A DNA stretch of 64,000 bases. Source: Butyrivibrio sp. AE3009. GTDB taxonomy: Bacteria > Bacillota > Clostridia > Lachnospirales > Lachnospiraceae. Positions within the stretch are counted from its first letter, which is position 1, and each line of letters opens with the position of its first letter. This document shows positions 42,145 to 49,399 of the stretch, one piece after another. The notes below the pieces were generated by a model that did no database searches, was not told where the DNA came from, and saw nothing but the letters and a program-made list of their open reading frames with translations. The DNA lies in NCBI RefSeq assembly GCF_000420845.1, contig NZ_ATVS01000004.1:1-64000 (forward strand). The letters are read 5' to 3'. The translations under genes and the position numbers were made by a program.

Positions 42145-42175
42145 GTTATATCATTGCAGTAAAGTGTAAGGTCAA
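42145..42175 (-). promoter_or_regulatory. MerR-type promoter with 19-bp spacer
   Basis: The minus strand has TTGACC (42170-42175), 19 nt, TATAAC (42145-42150). The overlong spacer, containing CTTACACTTTACTG, is the usual sign of MerR-family autoregulation. Confidence 0.72.
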
Positions 42176-42350
42176 TCATGAAAAATCTTTTTCATAAAAA
42201 ATTCTTATACGCTGCGGCCTCTATATCCAATACCATTGAAGCCTTTGAAAAATGGCCCTTCACTAACTATATCATCTCGAATTGCTATCTGATACTACAT
42301 TCTGTTAAGATTATCCTCGTACGAAAAAAATATATGGAGGCACATATACA

Positions 42351-42818
42351 ATGCTAGAATTAGTTACACCGACACTGAAAGATATGTGGTTCAGAGAAAG
42401 CCTTATGGCTGATGAAGAGACCATGTCATACAATCACGCCTGGGGCGGGACTATCCCTTTTCCCAAGGAAAGATGGGCCGGATGGTATGACTGCTGGATC
42501 GTTAATCACGAAAACAAAAGATTCTATAGATATCTGAAAGATGAAAACGGATTCGTTGGCGAAATTGCCTATCACTACGATTCCGAGTATGATGGCTACG
42601 TTGCGGACGTAATCATCTTCTCAAAATACAGAGGAAAAGGCTATGGCACACAGGGCCTGGAACTCCTTTGCTCCGCAGCAAAAGAAAACGGAATTACCGT
42701 GCTGTACGACGACATCGCCATCGACAACACCGCCATCAGCCTCTTCCTAAAACACGGCTTCTATGAAGACTATAGAACCGAAGAAAAGATAGTATTGAAA
42801 AAAGAATTGGGGATATAA
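42351..42818 (+). CDS. GNAT-family N-acetyltransferase
   Basis: The 155-residue protein has the GNAT fold, with the acetyl-CoA loop in YRGKGYGTQGLELL (Q/RxxGxG/A motif) at about residue 104. FVGEIAYHYD precedes it and a final strand ends in the IVLKKEL type. Substrate unknown. GGAGG lies 11 nt before the ATG. The stop codon sits in the loop of a hairpin at 42804-42831. Confidence 0.88.
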   Translation: MLELVTPTLKDMWFRESLMADEETMSYNHAWGGTIPFPKERWAGWYDCWIVNHENKRFYRYLKDENGFVGEIAYHYDSEYDGYVADVIIFSKYRGKGYGTQGLELLCSAAKENGITVLYDDIAIDNTAISLFLKHGFYEDYRTEEKIVLKKELGI

Positions 42819-42856
42819 AAATCCCCAATTCTAAAAATTCCCAATTCTTTATTGGG
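42804..42856. terminator. Convergent terminator pair between GNAT and lipoprotein genes
   Basis: GAATTGGGGAT pairs with ATCCCCAATTC (42804-42831). A second hairpin CCCAAT/ATTGGG (42840-42856) is followed on the minus strand by AATTTTT. The two genes converge here. Confidence 0.6.
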
Positions 42857-43229
42857 ATATCTCTTCAAAGTCCCTGAGAACATTTGAGGTATATACCTTA
42901 GCTGTATCATTGTATTTAGCTACCATTGCAGCACTATCACCTGCAGGTGATTTCTTAAGAGTTTCTATGAAAACTGCATTATAATTCCTGCAGCATTCCA
43001 GCACCTGATAGTTATCTTCGCTGTCCAGAACGTTCTTCTCACCTCTGTCCACATTAAGGATCACATACGGATAGTTAAAGGATACCGCTTCATTAATAAG
43101 CTCACCGGCACAGGTTACATCAAATTCAACATAATCGATCTTCGCATCATCTTTTTTGTCCGCCCCATTGCACGCCACCAAAAGCATGCAGGCTACCGCA
43201 GCAACCACTGCGCATCTCCTAAAACTCAT
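42849..43229 (-). CDS. Small putative lipoprotein
   Basis: The 126-residue protein has a basic N-terminus and a hydrophobic stretch ending in LLVAC, a lipobox, so it should be anchored outside the membrane. The mature part has no recognised domain. Its promoter (-10 TATAAT at 43262-43267) carries the same direct-repeat box as the WXG100-like/CHAP gene, which suggests shared control. Confidence 0.65.
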   Translation of the reverse strand: MSFRRCAVVAAVACMLLVACNGADKKDDAKIDYVEFDVTCAGELINEAVSFNYPYVILNVDRGEKNVLDSEDNYQVLECCRNYNAVFIETLKKSPAGDSAAMVAKYNDTAKVYTSNVLRDFEEISQ

Positions 43230-43261
43230 ATATTTTAGAAACCTACTCCTTTTTTTCCGCC

Positions 43262-43267
43262 ATTATA
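43262..43267 (-). promoter_or_regulatory. -10 element (TATAAT) of the small lipoprotein gene
   Basis: A perfect -10 lies about 33 nt before the ATG. The hexamer at the -35 position is CATCTT, a poor match, as at the CHAP gene. Confidence 0.6.
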
Positions 43268-43291
43268 TCACAAGGAATTTTAAAAAGATGA

Positions 43292-43331
43292 TTTTCTGAC
43301 GAATGACACCTGAAATTGAATGAATGACATA
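43292..43331 (-). promoter_or_regulatory. Direct-repeat activator-type box, copy 2
   Basis: On the minus strand ATTCATTCA and ATTCGTCAG are 21 nt apart, then AAAA. The box ends exactly 24 nt before the -10, as in copy 1 (30157-30196). 30 of 40 positions match copy 1 and most differences are transitions. Confidence 0.6.
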
Positions 43332-43380
43332 TTTTACCCTGTCAAATCATTTTGGAAGGGAATCTTTTGACTATTACGAT

Positions 43381-43716
43381 GCACAGGGAGCAAATTTAAT
43401 GAATCGAAGATTTTTATTCCTATGATGCACAGGGAGCAATTTCCCGGCGGGTTTCTTCCTTGGTGAAAGTGCTGGAAAAATGCGCAGTTCTTGTACGACG
43501 ACATGATTTTCAAGACGAGAGGGCGAAGGAATGACGACTGTCCACGAATAGGCATGAGTACGAGTCATTCCTTTGTCAGCAAGTCTATGAAAATCAGGAG
43601 GCGCACGAAAACAAGCTTTTTTACAGTGCTTTTGCCAAGGAAGAAACCTGCCGGGAAATTGCTCCCGTCCTCACAGCCAAAAACTCCGCCAGGAAATTGC
43701 TCCCGGCATTGAAAGC
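43381..43716. repeat. Long foldback (inverted-repeat) element
   Basis: Arms of about 50 nt (43432-43481 and 43617-43666) match as inverted copies with about 6 differences; both contain GGGAGCAATTTCCCGGC. The inner part also pairs: TGATTTTCA/TGAAAATCA and GGAATGAC/GTCATTCC. Each outer side repeats its end motif (GCACAGGGAGCAA at 43381 and 43427; GGAAATTGCTCCCG at 43653 and 43692). Only short unconvincing frames occur. It has the look of a non-coding mobile (MITE-like) element. Confidence 0.75.
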
Positions 43717-43719
43717 ATC

Positions 43720-43750
43720 AAAAAACCCCCGCCACATATGTGACAGGGGT
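43720..43750 (-). terminator. Terminator downstream of the V/E/A-rich lipoprotein gene
   Basis: The minus strand forms ACCCCTGTCACAT/ATGTGGCGGGGGT with TTTTTT after it, about 70 bp past the stop codon at 43823. Confidence 0.8.
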
Positions 43751-43822
43751 CGTAAATATGTACTGACTAAAGCAATTGATTTTCACTGGTTAGTAGTTAC
43801 CTGATGTTAGAATCTAATTGAA

Positions 43823-44158
43823 TTAGTTGTTTGCTGACTCTGATGTAGCCTCAGATGCTGCCTCAACAGCCTCCTCAGTTGTAGCTTCCTCAGCAGAAGC
43901 GTCCTCAGTAGCTTCCTCTACAGAAGCGTCCTCAGCAGAAGCATCCTCAGTTGCCTCCTCAACAGTAGCCTCAGATGCTGCCTCAACAGCCTCCTCAACA
44001 ACTGCCTCTACAGTAGCAGCCTCAACTGCCTCTTCTACAGTAGCCTCAACAGCTGTCTCCTCAACAGTTGTCTCCTCTACAGCTGCCTCTCCGCAACCAG
44101 CAAGAACTGCTGCAGAAAGTGTAAGAACTGAAAGTAATGTTACGATATTCTTTTTCAT
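43823..44158 (-). CDS. Low-complexity (Val/Glu/Ala/Thr-rich) putative lipoprotein
   Basis: The 111-residue protein has a lipoprotein signal ending in LAGC. The rest is built almost wholly of degenerate VEEA, VEAA, EDAS and SEAT units. There are no aromatic and almost no basic residues, so the mature part is strongly acidic and probably unfolded or helical. The DNA shows matching near-repeats, so unit number may vary between strains. GAGGAG precedes the ATG. A strong promoter, an upstream palindrome and a structured 95-nt leader suggest high, controlled expression. Function unknown. Confidence 0.7.
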   Translation of the reverse strand: MKKNIVTLLSVLTLSAAVLAGCGEAAVEETTVEETAVEATVEEAVEAATVEAVVEEAVEAASEATVEEATEDASAEDASVEEATEDASAEEATTEEAVEAASEATSESANN

Positions 44159-44260
44159 AATATATAATCTCCTCTTTGTATACTGCTACCTCAGATCAGA
44201 ATACTGTGCCACCCGGTGACACACAGTCTGAAGTAGTCAATTGCTTCAGTACAAAATTAG

Positions 44261-44289
44261 ATTATATACTTATGATTTTGAATTGTCAT
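44261..44289 (-). promoter_or_regulatory. Promoter of the V/E/A-rich lipoprotein gene
   Basis: The minus strand has ATGACA (44284-44289), 17 nt, TATAAT (44261-44266). The leader of about 95 nt can form CTGAAG/CTTCAG and ACTGTG/CACAGT hairpins. Confidence 0.75.
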
Positions 44290-44297
44290 GAATCAAC

Positions 44298-44347
44298 TTG
44301 TGCAATTTAGATTAACCAATCAGCAATTTGTTGTGCATATTGCACAA
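44298..44347. promoter_or_regulatory. Operator-like palindrome TTGTGCA-TAT-TGCACAA plus half-site
   Basis: A perfect 17-bp palindrome (44331-44347) lies upstream of the -35. A half-site TTGTGCAA (44298-44305) lies 33 nt from it, close to the -35. The spacing of about three helical turns fits an activator binding twice. The regulator is not identifiable. Confidence 0.55.
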
Positions 44348-44364
44348 TTAAAATTCATCAAGAA

Positions 44365-45150
44365 TCAGCCGGAAACGCCACTGGATGCTGAATCTGCGGC
44401 ATCTTCAGAGGCTGAACTTCCCTCTGCTCCTTCATCCGAATTTTTCGTTTCCTCTTCCTTTACATAAGAGCCAAGCTGCGCCTCTGCCTCTCCTGTTTCA
44501 GTGTTCATCTTGAGAGTTAAGGAGGTTCCGTCGGCGCCTATGCCGGCAAGGCCTTCAAGAGGCATAGCATACTCTTTGCCATTCTCATCGGAAGCTACCA
44601 GCTCCCAGGCACTTGAATCTGCGTGAACCTGCAGCATGACTCCCATAAGAGTATATCCATCAGTCAGAACAACGCCGTCTCCAAGAAGGTTATCTGACAA
44701 TGTATCTGTGGTAACATCATGGAGCTTAAGACTTGTGATATTAACTCCCATCTTATTAAGAACATAGCACTCAACCTCAAGATGCTTGGCGGCCTCTGTC
44801 CTCTCTGCCTCCTCGCTGTCGTAGGTCTTGTCCATAACTCCGACAATTGCCTCATATTCGGTAATAAGAGTCCTTATAGTCGGAAGATATTCATCGATCT
44901 TCTTGTCGCTCATCTTGGTAAAGTCAACGGTCAGCGTCTCTTCAACCTGAGCTGAGAGCTCATCGAGCTTACCTCTGTTGGACTCCTCGGTGAGATCCAG
45001 GTACTTCTGCTCAGCGCGGCCTCTGTATTCAACCAGTGTATTTCTGGCGTTATTGGCTTCGGCCAGCTTCTCGTCGGAGGGCTTGCAGGCAACCAGCATA
45101 AGGCCTGTGAGGATCATGACTAAAAGGGTTCTGATTTTTTTCTTATTCAT
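44365..45150 (-). CDS. Putative lipoprotein with coiled-coil segment
   Basis: The 261-residue protein has a lipobox LMLVAC. A helical, charged segment (about 25-125) with coiled-coil character follows, then a beta-rich domain (about 130-235) in which LTDGYTLMGVMLQV and WELVASDENGKEYAMPL stand out. A serine/acidic tail closes it. No family recognised. A TATAAT lies about 40 bp upstream but its -35 is poor. Confidence 0.65.
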   Translation of the reverse strand: MNKKKIRTLLVMILTGLMLVACKPSDEKLAEANNARNTLVEYRGRAEQKYLDLTEESNRGKLDELSAQVEETLTVDFTKMSDKKIDEYLPTIRTLITEYEAIVGVMDKTYDSEEAERTEAAKHLEVECYVLNKMGVNITSLKLHDVTTDTLSDNLLGDGVVLTDGYTLMGVMLQVHADSSAWELVASDENGKEYAMPLEGLAGIGADGTSLTLKMNTETGEAEAQLGSYVKEEETKNSDEGAEGSSASEDAADSASSGVSG

Positions 45151-45253
45151 TATATTTATCCTATCTCTGTAAGTATTGATGCGTCACTGCACATTATAAC
45201 ACTTAAGAGAGAAAATCACATCTATAGGCTCGCAGGCCCCTCAGACACAGCAC

Positions 45254-46426
45254 TTATAAATCTCCATCCGGGCCGTAATAATAATAGTCCATGATAAGTC
45301 CAACGACCTGAGTGTAGTTGACCTTGCCCTCCAGCACGCCGTTGACCTTGAGGTTGGTGTCGATAAAAACGTCTGCTGCCTTCTTGACGGTCTCGGTCTT
45401 GATCACCGCTTTTTTCTCAACTTCCTTCCACTCCTCCTCGGTGACGAACTGGTTGTCATACTTAACCCTGTCGGAGATCTTCACGTGGGAATTGTACACG
45501 CTTTTGTCCACAGCACGGTAAAAATCGTTGTTGATATAATTAAGAACTCCCAGATATCCACTGTACTGGAACACGATGTCATCGGATCTGATGCAGGCAA
45601 GGAATCCAAAGAAGTTGGCCTCGTCCTCGTAGATATATCCTTGGGTGTGAGCCAGCTCATGGCACATGGTAAAGGGCTTGTTCATGATCGACATCTTGGA
45701 ATTGATATTGGCTTCCATGGAAAAAGGGAAGTAGTAGCCCTGCATGTACTGCTGACACATGAACTCGCTGAAGTACAGCTCCTTGGGAGTTCCAAAGTAC
45801 CCGTCAAATCTCTTGTAATCCTTGGAAAGGTTTCTCATGGCCGCTCTGGCAGTCTCTGTCATATCCCCTTCGTAGACCACATTTCCCTTCTCGTCACGGG
45901 GCATCTGCTTACTTAGTTCATTGCACTTTTTTACCATATAGTCCCTAAGATCTGCCAGCTGCTGAAGATCGTACTCCTCAGAAGGTGAATAGGTTGGAAC
46001 CTTGGTGCAGTGATAGAGGACAAAGCAGTTAAGGCTCATGACTACGCAGGTGATGGCAAGAAGGATTGGCGTAACATGGTAAAAAAAGTCCGACATGCGA
46101 TCCAGTACCTTTTTAACCTTGGTCAGCTTGGACTCTTCATTGTCTTTTTTATCTGAAATAAGCCTGAATACTATAAGGAAAACTGTGTGAAGCAGAATAA
46201 AGACCACTGTAACCACAACGTAGATTACCACTGCAACAAGAAGCCACTCACCAAAAGAAAATGGTAACAAGCTCGTAAGTCTGCTGTATACAGATGTGAT
46301 CTTCGGGAAAATGTTGTCGGTGTAGAAGTCAGAAAAAGTCGCACTCTTCCATGCGACCAGATTGAATATTACAGAAAAAATAAGTGCTATAACAACAGGA
46401 AATGAAAATGCCTTCTTCGTTTTCAT
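45254..46426 (-). CDS. DUF3810 family membrane protein with HExxH motif
   Basis: The 390-residue protein has three N-terminal transmembrane helices (about 10-30, 50-80, 115-140). An extracytoplasmic domain follows with CHELAHTQGYIYEDEANFFGF (near residue 258). HELAH with a following E is a zinc-protease-type site, so an extracytoplasmic metallopeptidase is likely. Members of this family are uncharacterised. It is transcribed away from the two-component system at 46617. Confidence 0.82.
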   Translation of the reverse strand: MKTKKAFSFPVVIALIFSVIFNLVAWKSATFSDFYTDNIFPKITSVYSRLTSLLPFSFGEWLLVAVVIYVVVTVVFILLHTVFLIVFRLISDKKDNEESKLTKVKKVLDRMSDFFYHVTPILLAITCVVMSLNCFVLYHCTKVPTYSPSEEYDLQQLADLRDYMVKKCNELSKQMPRDEKGNVVYEGDMTETARAAMRNLSKDYKRFDGYFGTPKELYFSEFMCQQYMQGYYFPFSMEANINSKMSIMNKPFTMCHELAHTQGYIYEDEANFFGFLACIRSDDIVFQYSGYLGVLNYINNDFYRAVDKSVYNSHVKISDRVKYDNQFVTEEEWKEVEKKAVIKTETVKKAADVFIDTNLKVNGVLEGKVNYTQVVGLIMDYYYYGPDGDL

Positions 46427-46540
46427 GTCCGTAACCCCCAGTGCCCCAGATATGAATATATTTTACCTCGAAATTATGTCCTCAAAATGTCCAAAACGAA
46501 GCAAATTGTTCATATTTTATACATATATTAGAACAATTTT

Positions 46541-46576
46541 AGGTTAGCTTAAGGTTAACCATGTTAGAATTATAAT
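46541..46576 (+). promoter_or_regulatory. Promoter with AGGTTA direct repeat (period 11)
   Basis: AGGTTA at 46541 and 46552 are one helical turn apart, followed by TATAAT at 46571-46576. An overlapping TTAAGG with 16-nt spacing could serve as -35. The layout is typical of autoregulation by an OmpR-family response regulator, which is the gene downstream. Confidence 0.6.
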
Positions 46577-46616
46577 AGAATCCGCTGATCTTTTATGAAT
46601 ATGAAGGAATACATAC

Positions 46617-47291
46617 ATGAAATTACTACTTGCAGATGACGAAAAAGAATTATCAAACGCACTGGTTGCGATACTTAAACACAGCAATTACACCGTGGAT
46701 GCGGTATACAACGGAACCGACGCATTGGACTATGCCCTTACCGGCGACTACGACGGCATCATTCTGGACATCATGATGCCCGGTATGGATGGAATGGAAG
46801 TCCTTAAGAACCTGAGATCCAAAGGTATCTCCACGCCGGTCCTCTTCCTCACAGCCAAGACAGAAGTGGACGACAGGATAAAAGGGCTGGATCTTGGAGC
46901 CGACGACTATCTGCCCAAGCCCTTTGACATGGGAGAACTCCTTGCAAGGGTCCGTGCCATGTTGAGAAGGAAAGAAGAATACGCTCCCTCCAATCTGACC
47001 TGCGGAAACCTCTCACTGGACAGAGTATCCTTCGAGCTGACAACCCCTGGCCATGACCCGATTCGACTTTCCAACAGGGAATTCCAGATGATGGAAATGC
47101 TGATGACAGGCCCCGGAAGAATAATCTCCGTGGATTCCTTCATGGACCGTATCTGGTCAGATGGCGAAGCCGACGTAAATGTGGTATGGGTATACATCTC
47201 CAACCTCAGGAAAAAACTGGCTTCTCTGGAAGCCACCTGTGAGCTCAAAGCCTCAAGAGGCCTTGGCTATTCAATAAACGAGGTTAAATAA
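46617..47291 (+). CDS. OmpR-family response regulator
   Basis: The 224-residue protein has a receiver domain (acidic pair in LLADDEKEL, phosphoryl Asp in ILDIMMPGMDGMEV at about residue 51, Lys in DDYLPKPF). The C-terminal winged helix includes LSNREFQMMEML and VNVVWVYISNLRKKL. It is the partner of the kinase that begins at its stop codon (TAATG). The signal is unknown. Confidence 0.95.
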   Translation: MKLLLADDEKELSNALVAILKHSNYTVDAVYNGTDALDYALTGDYDGIILDIMMPGMDGMEVLKNLRSKGISTPVLFLTAKTEVDDRIKGLDLGADDYLPKPFDMGELLARVRAMLRRKEEYAPSNLTCGNLSLDRVSFELTTPGHDPIRLSNREFQMMEMLMTGPGRIISVDSFMDRIWSDGEADVNVVWVYISNLRKKLASLEATCELKASRGLGYSINEVK

Positions 47292-48688
47292 TGGAAGCTG
47301 AAAACAGTATGGTAAAAAAGCTGCGGAGAAAATTCGTCAAGACCGCAATGCTATCACTCCTTGTGATCATCGTTATCATGATTGCATTTATCAATCTGGT
47401 GAATGTACACAGGCTTGTTTCTGATGCGGACAATCTCCTGGTCATGCTGACAGACAATGACGGAGAATTTCCGGACATGCGCATCATAATTGAAGGTCAG
47501 GGGCAGTCGGGGGGATTTCCCGATGACCCGGAAGAAGACAGGAAGAATCCCGGTGGAATTGGAAAGGGCCCCAAAAATCCGAGCTCTAATGATCCAAACG
47601 CCTTTTTTACCCTTGAAAAGCTTAACGACAACAGATCCCGTGAAATGCCCTACCGGACCAGATATTTCTATGTGAAGTTCGATGAGTCAGGTGAGATTAC
47701 AACCACCAACACTCAGCATATCGCGGTGATAGATGAAGAGACTGCACAGAGCTATGCACAGGCTGTTTACGAGAACAAGGACAACAAGGGATTCTATCAC
47801 ACCTACAGATATCAGCAGCTGATAGCCCCGGACGGCAATAGCATCATCGTTTTTACCGACCTTAGTACCGCTCTGGTGGATGCTTATACGTTGCTGTTCC
47901 AGTCGCTCCTTATAGGACTTATTGCCCTGATTGCCATGTTTATCCTGGTATATCTCTTCTCGGGAAAAGCGGTGGCTCCTGTGGTTGAGTCCCTCGAGAA
48001 GCAGAAGCGCTTTATCACTGATGCAGGTCATGAACTGAAGACACCGCTGGCTGTTATCTCAGCAAATGTGGATGTTCTGGAGCTTGAAGCGGGAAAGAGC
48101 GAATGGACCGGAAGTATCCGCAATCAGATAAAGAGAATGAATTCACTGGTCAAAAATATGCTGACACTCTCAAGGATGGACGAAGATGTGATGCATGTAG
48201 TCTACTCCGATTTTGACATGAGCAGTGCCGTAAAAGAGACCGCCGAGAGCTTTGTTCCCATAGCAGAAGCCGGCGAGAAAAATTTCAGGATGGATATAGA
48301 GGAAGAGATTCATATTACCGGAGACAAAAATGCAATCAACCAGCTGACTTCTCTCCTTCTTGATAACGCCATGAAATACTCCTCCGAAAAGGGCAGCGTT
48401 CATATCCTTCTGTCCAGAGCTAAAAATATCGTGCTGGAGGTTTCCAACACCTGCGACAGTATTCCTTCGGGAAATCTTGATAAGCTTTTTGACAGATTCT
48501 ACAGAGCAGATTCCTCAAGAAGCAGAGAAAGCGGAGGCTTCGGAATAGGCCTGTCTGTAGCCAGAGCCATAGCTATCTCCCACGGTGGTACCATCGAAGC
48601 CTTGAAGGACGGCGACAGGATCATAAGGTTCGTGGTAACCCTGCCGAAGCAGCTTCCCAAGAATCTGCTGGCAAGAAATGCTAAGTGA
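47291..48688 (+). CDS. Membrane sensor histidine kinase
   Basis: The 465-residue protein has a helix near the N-terminus (about 16-36), an extracytoplasmic sensor rich in G, P and N (about 60-100), and a second helix (about 200-222). The HisKA box is FITDAGHELKTPLAV. The ATPase domain contains LLLDNAMKYSSEKG and GGFGIGLSVARAIA. There is no clear HAMP domain. It forms a pair with the response regulator upstream. Confidence 0.94.
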   Translation: MEAENSMVKKLRRKFVKTAMLSLLVIIVIMIAFINLVNVHRLVSDADNLLVMLTDNDGEFPDMRIIIEGQGQSGGFPDDPEEDRKNPGGIGKGPKNPSSNDPNAFFTLEKLNDNRSREMPYRTRYFYVKFDESGEITTTNTQHIAVIDEETAQSYAQAVYENKDNKGFYHTYRYQQLIAPDGNSIIVFTDLSTALVDAYTLLFQSLLIGLIALIAMFILVYLFSGKAVAPVVESLEKQKRFITDAGHELKTPLAVISANVDVLELEAGKSEWTGSIRNQIKRMNSLVKNMLTLSRMDEDVMHVVYSDFDMSSAVKETAESFVPIAEAGEKNFRMDIEEEIHITGDKNAINQLTSLLLDNAMKYSSEKGSVHILLSRAKNIVLEVSNTCDSIPSGNLDKLFDRFYRADSSRSRESGGFGIGLSVARAIAISHGGTIEALKDGDRIIRFVVTLPKQLPKNLLARNAK

Positions 48689-48713
48689 TTATCTGTAAAT
48701 TTAATTAATCATT

Positions 48714-48752
48714 AAAAAAGTATAAACTCTCGCACAAGTTTATACTTTTTTT
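48714..48752 (+). terminator. Terminator of the two-component operon
   Basis: AAAAGTATAAACT pairs with AGTTTATACTTTT and a T-run follows. Symmetric A and T runs allow use in both directions. Confidence 0.85.
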
Positions 48753-48863
48753 AGATATAAATTTCGTATAATCGTCCGAAAATACGCATTATTACTGAAC
48801 TTCTATGATATAATTAATAAATCACAATTTAACTTAATTATATTACTGACTGGAGGGATGCGT

Positions 48864-49349
48864 ATGTACAAAAGCGGGGACAAAGTTATTATTCTTGATT
48901 ACAACCAGAAACCTCTCGTTCCACAAGTAGTTGCAGAGATTGAGGATGTGATCGCAGAAGACCGAGTAAGACTCAAACTTCCTGACAACGCTTGTTGTCT
49001 TGAGTTTGTTGATCGTTTTGAAAAGATTGATGAAGAAACCTATGAAAAGTATCTCCACGCTGTGCATGAGCGCGAAAAGGAGCTTCCTGTAGACCTTCAG
49101 CTGGACATCAGGAAATTCGCTTCCAAGCATCCGCGCCGCAGAAAAGACGAGATCATTAAGATGTTCGATCAGGACAAGCGCTATGTTTCAGTGCTTAACG
49201 CTTACACAGGCCGTGTTAATATGTACGGCGAAGAGAACATCAACGACCGCTTCCTTTTTGAGTACAAGGAAGCGCTGTACGGAATTGTTGAAACAAGAAC
49301 CTTCTTCCATGAGCTTGATGAATCCATCAAGGTTCCGGATTTAGTATAA
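48864..49349 (+). CDS. Hypothetical cytoplasmic protein
   Basis: The protein of 161 residues has no signal peptide or membrane helix. The N-terminal 50 residues (SGDKVIILDYNQKPLVPQVV, then RVRLKLPDNACCLEFVDRF) look like a small beta-barrel. The rest is helical and basic, with ASKHPRRRKDEIIKMF in the centre. ATG 48864 is spaced 6 nt from GGAGGG; the ATG at 48858 is too close. It has its own terminator. No family recognised. Confidence 0.72.
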   Translation: MYKSGDKVIILDYNQKPLVPQVVAEIEDVIAEDRVRLKLPDNACCLEFVDRFEKIDEETYEKYLHAVHEREKELPVDLQLDIRKFASKHPRRRKDEIIKMFDQDKRYVSVLNAYTGRVNMYGEENINDRFLFEYKEALYGIVETRTFFHELDESIKVPDLV

Positions 49350-49358
49350 CTAATACAA

Positions 49359-49398
49359 GTGCCTGTCCCCATCAGCAGCAGGGAACAGGCACCTTTTT
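49359..49398 (+). terminator. Terminator after the hypothetical gene at 48864
   Basis: GTGCCTGTCCCC (49359-49370) pairs with GGGAACAGGCAC (49381-49392), then TTTTT. Confidence 0.88.
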
Positions 49399-49399
49399 A

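Noticed and set aside
43850-44060. Regular short DNA repeats that could suggest a CRISPR array
   Set aside because: Units are 5-7 codons, degenerate, in frame and without unique spacers of constant length; they encode the repetitive lipoprotein.
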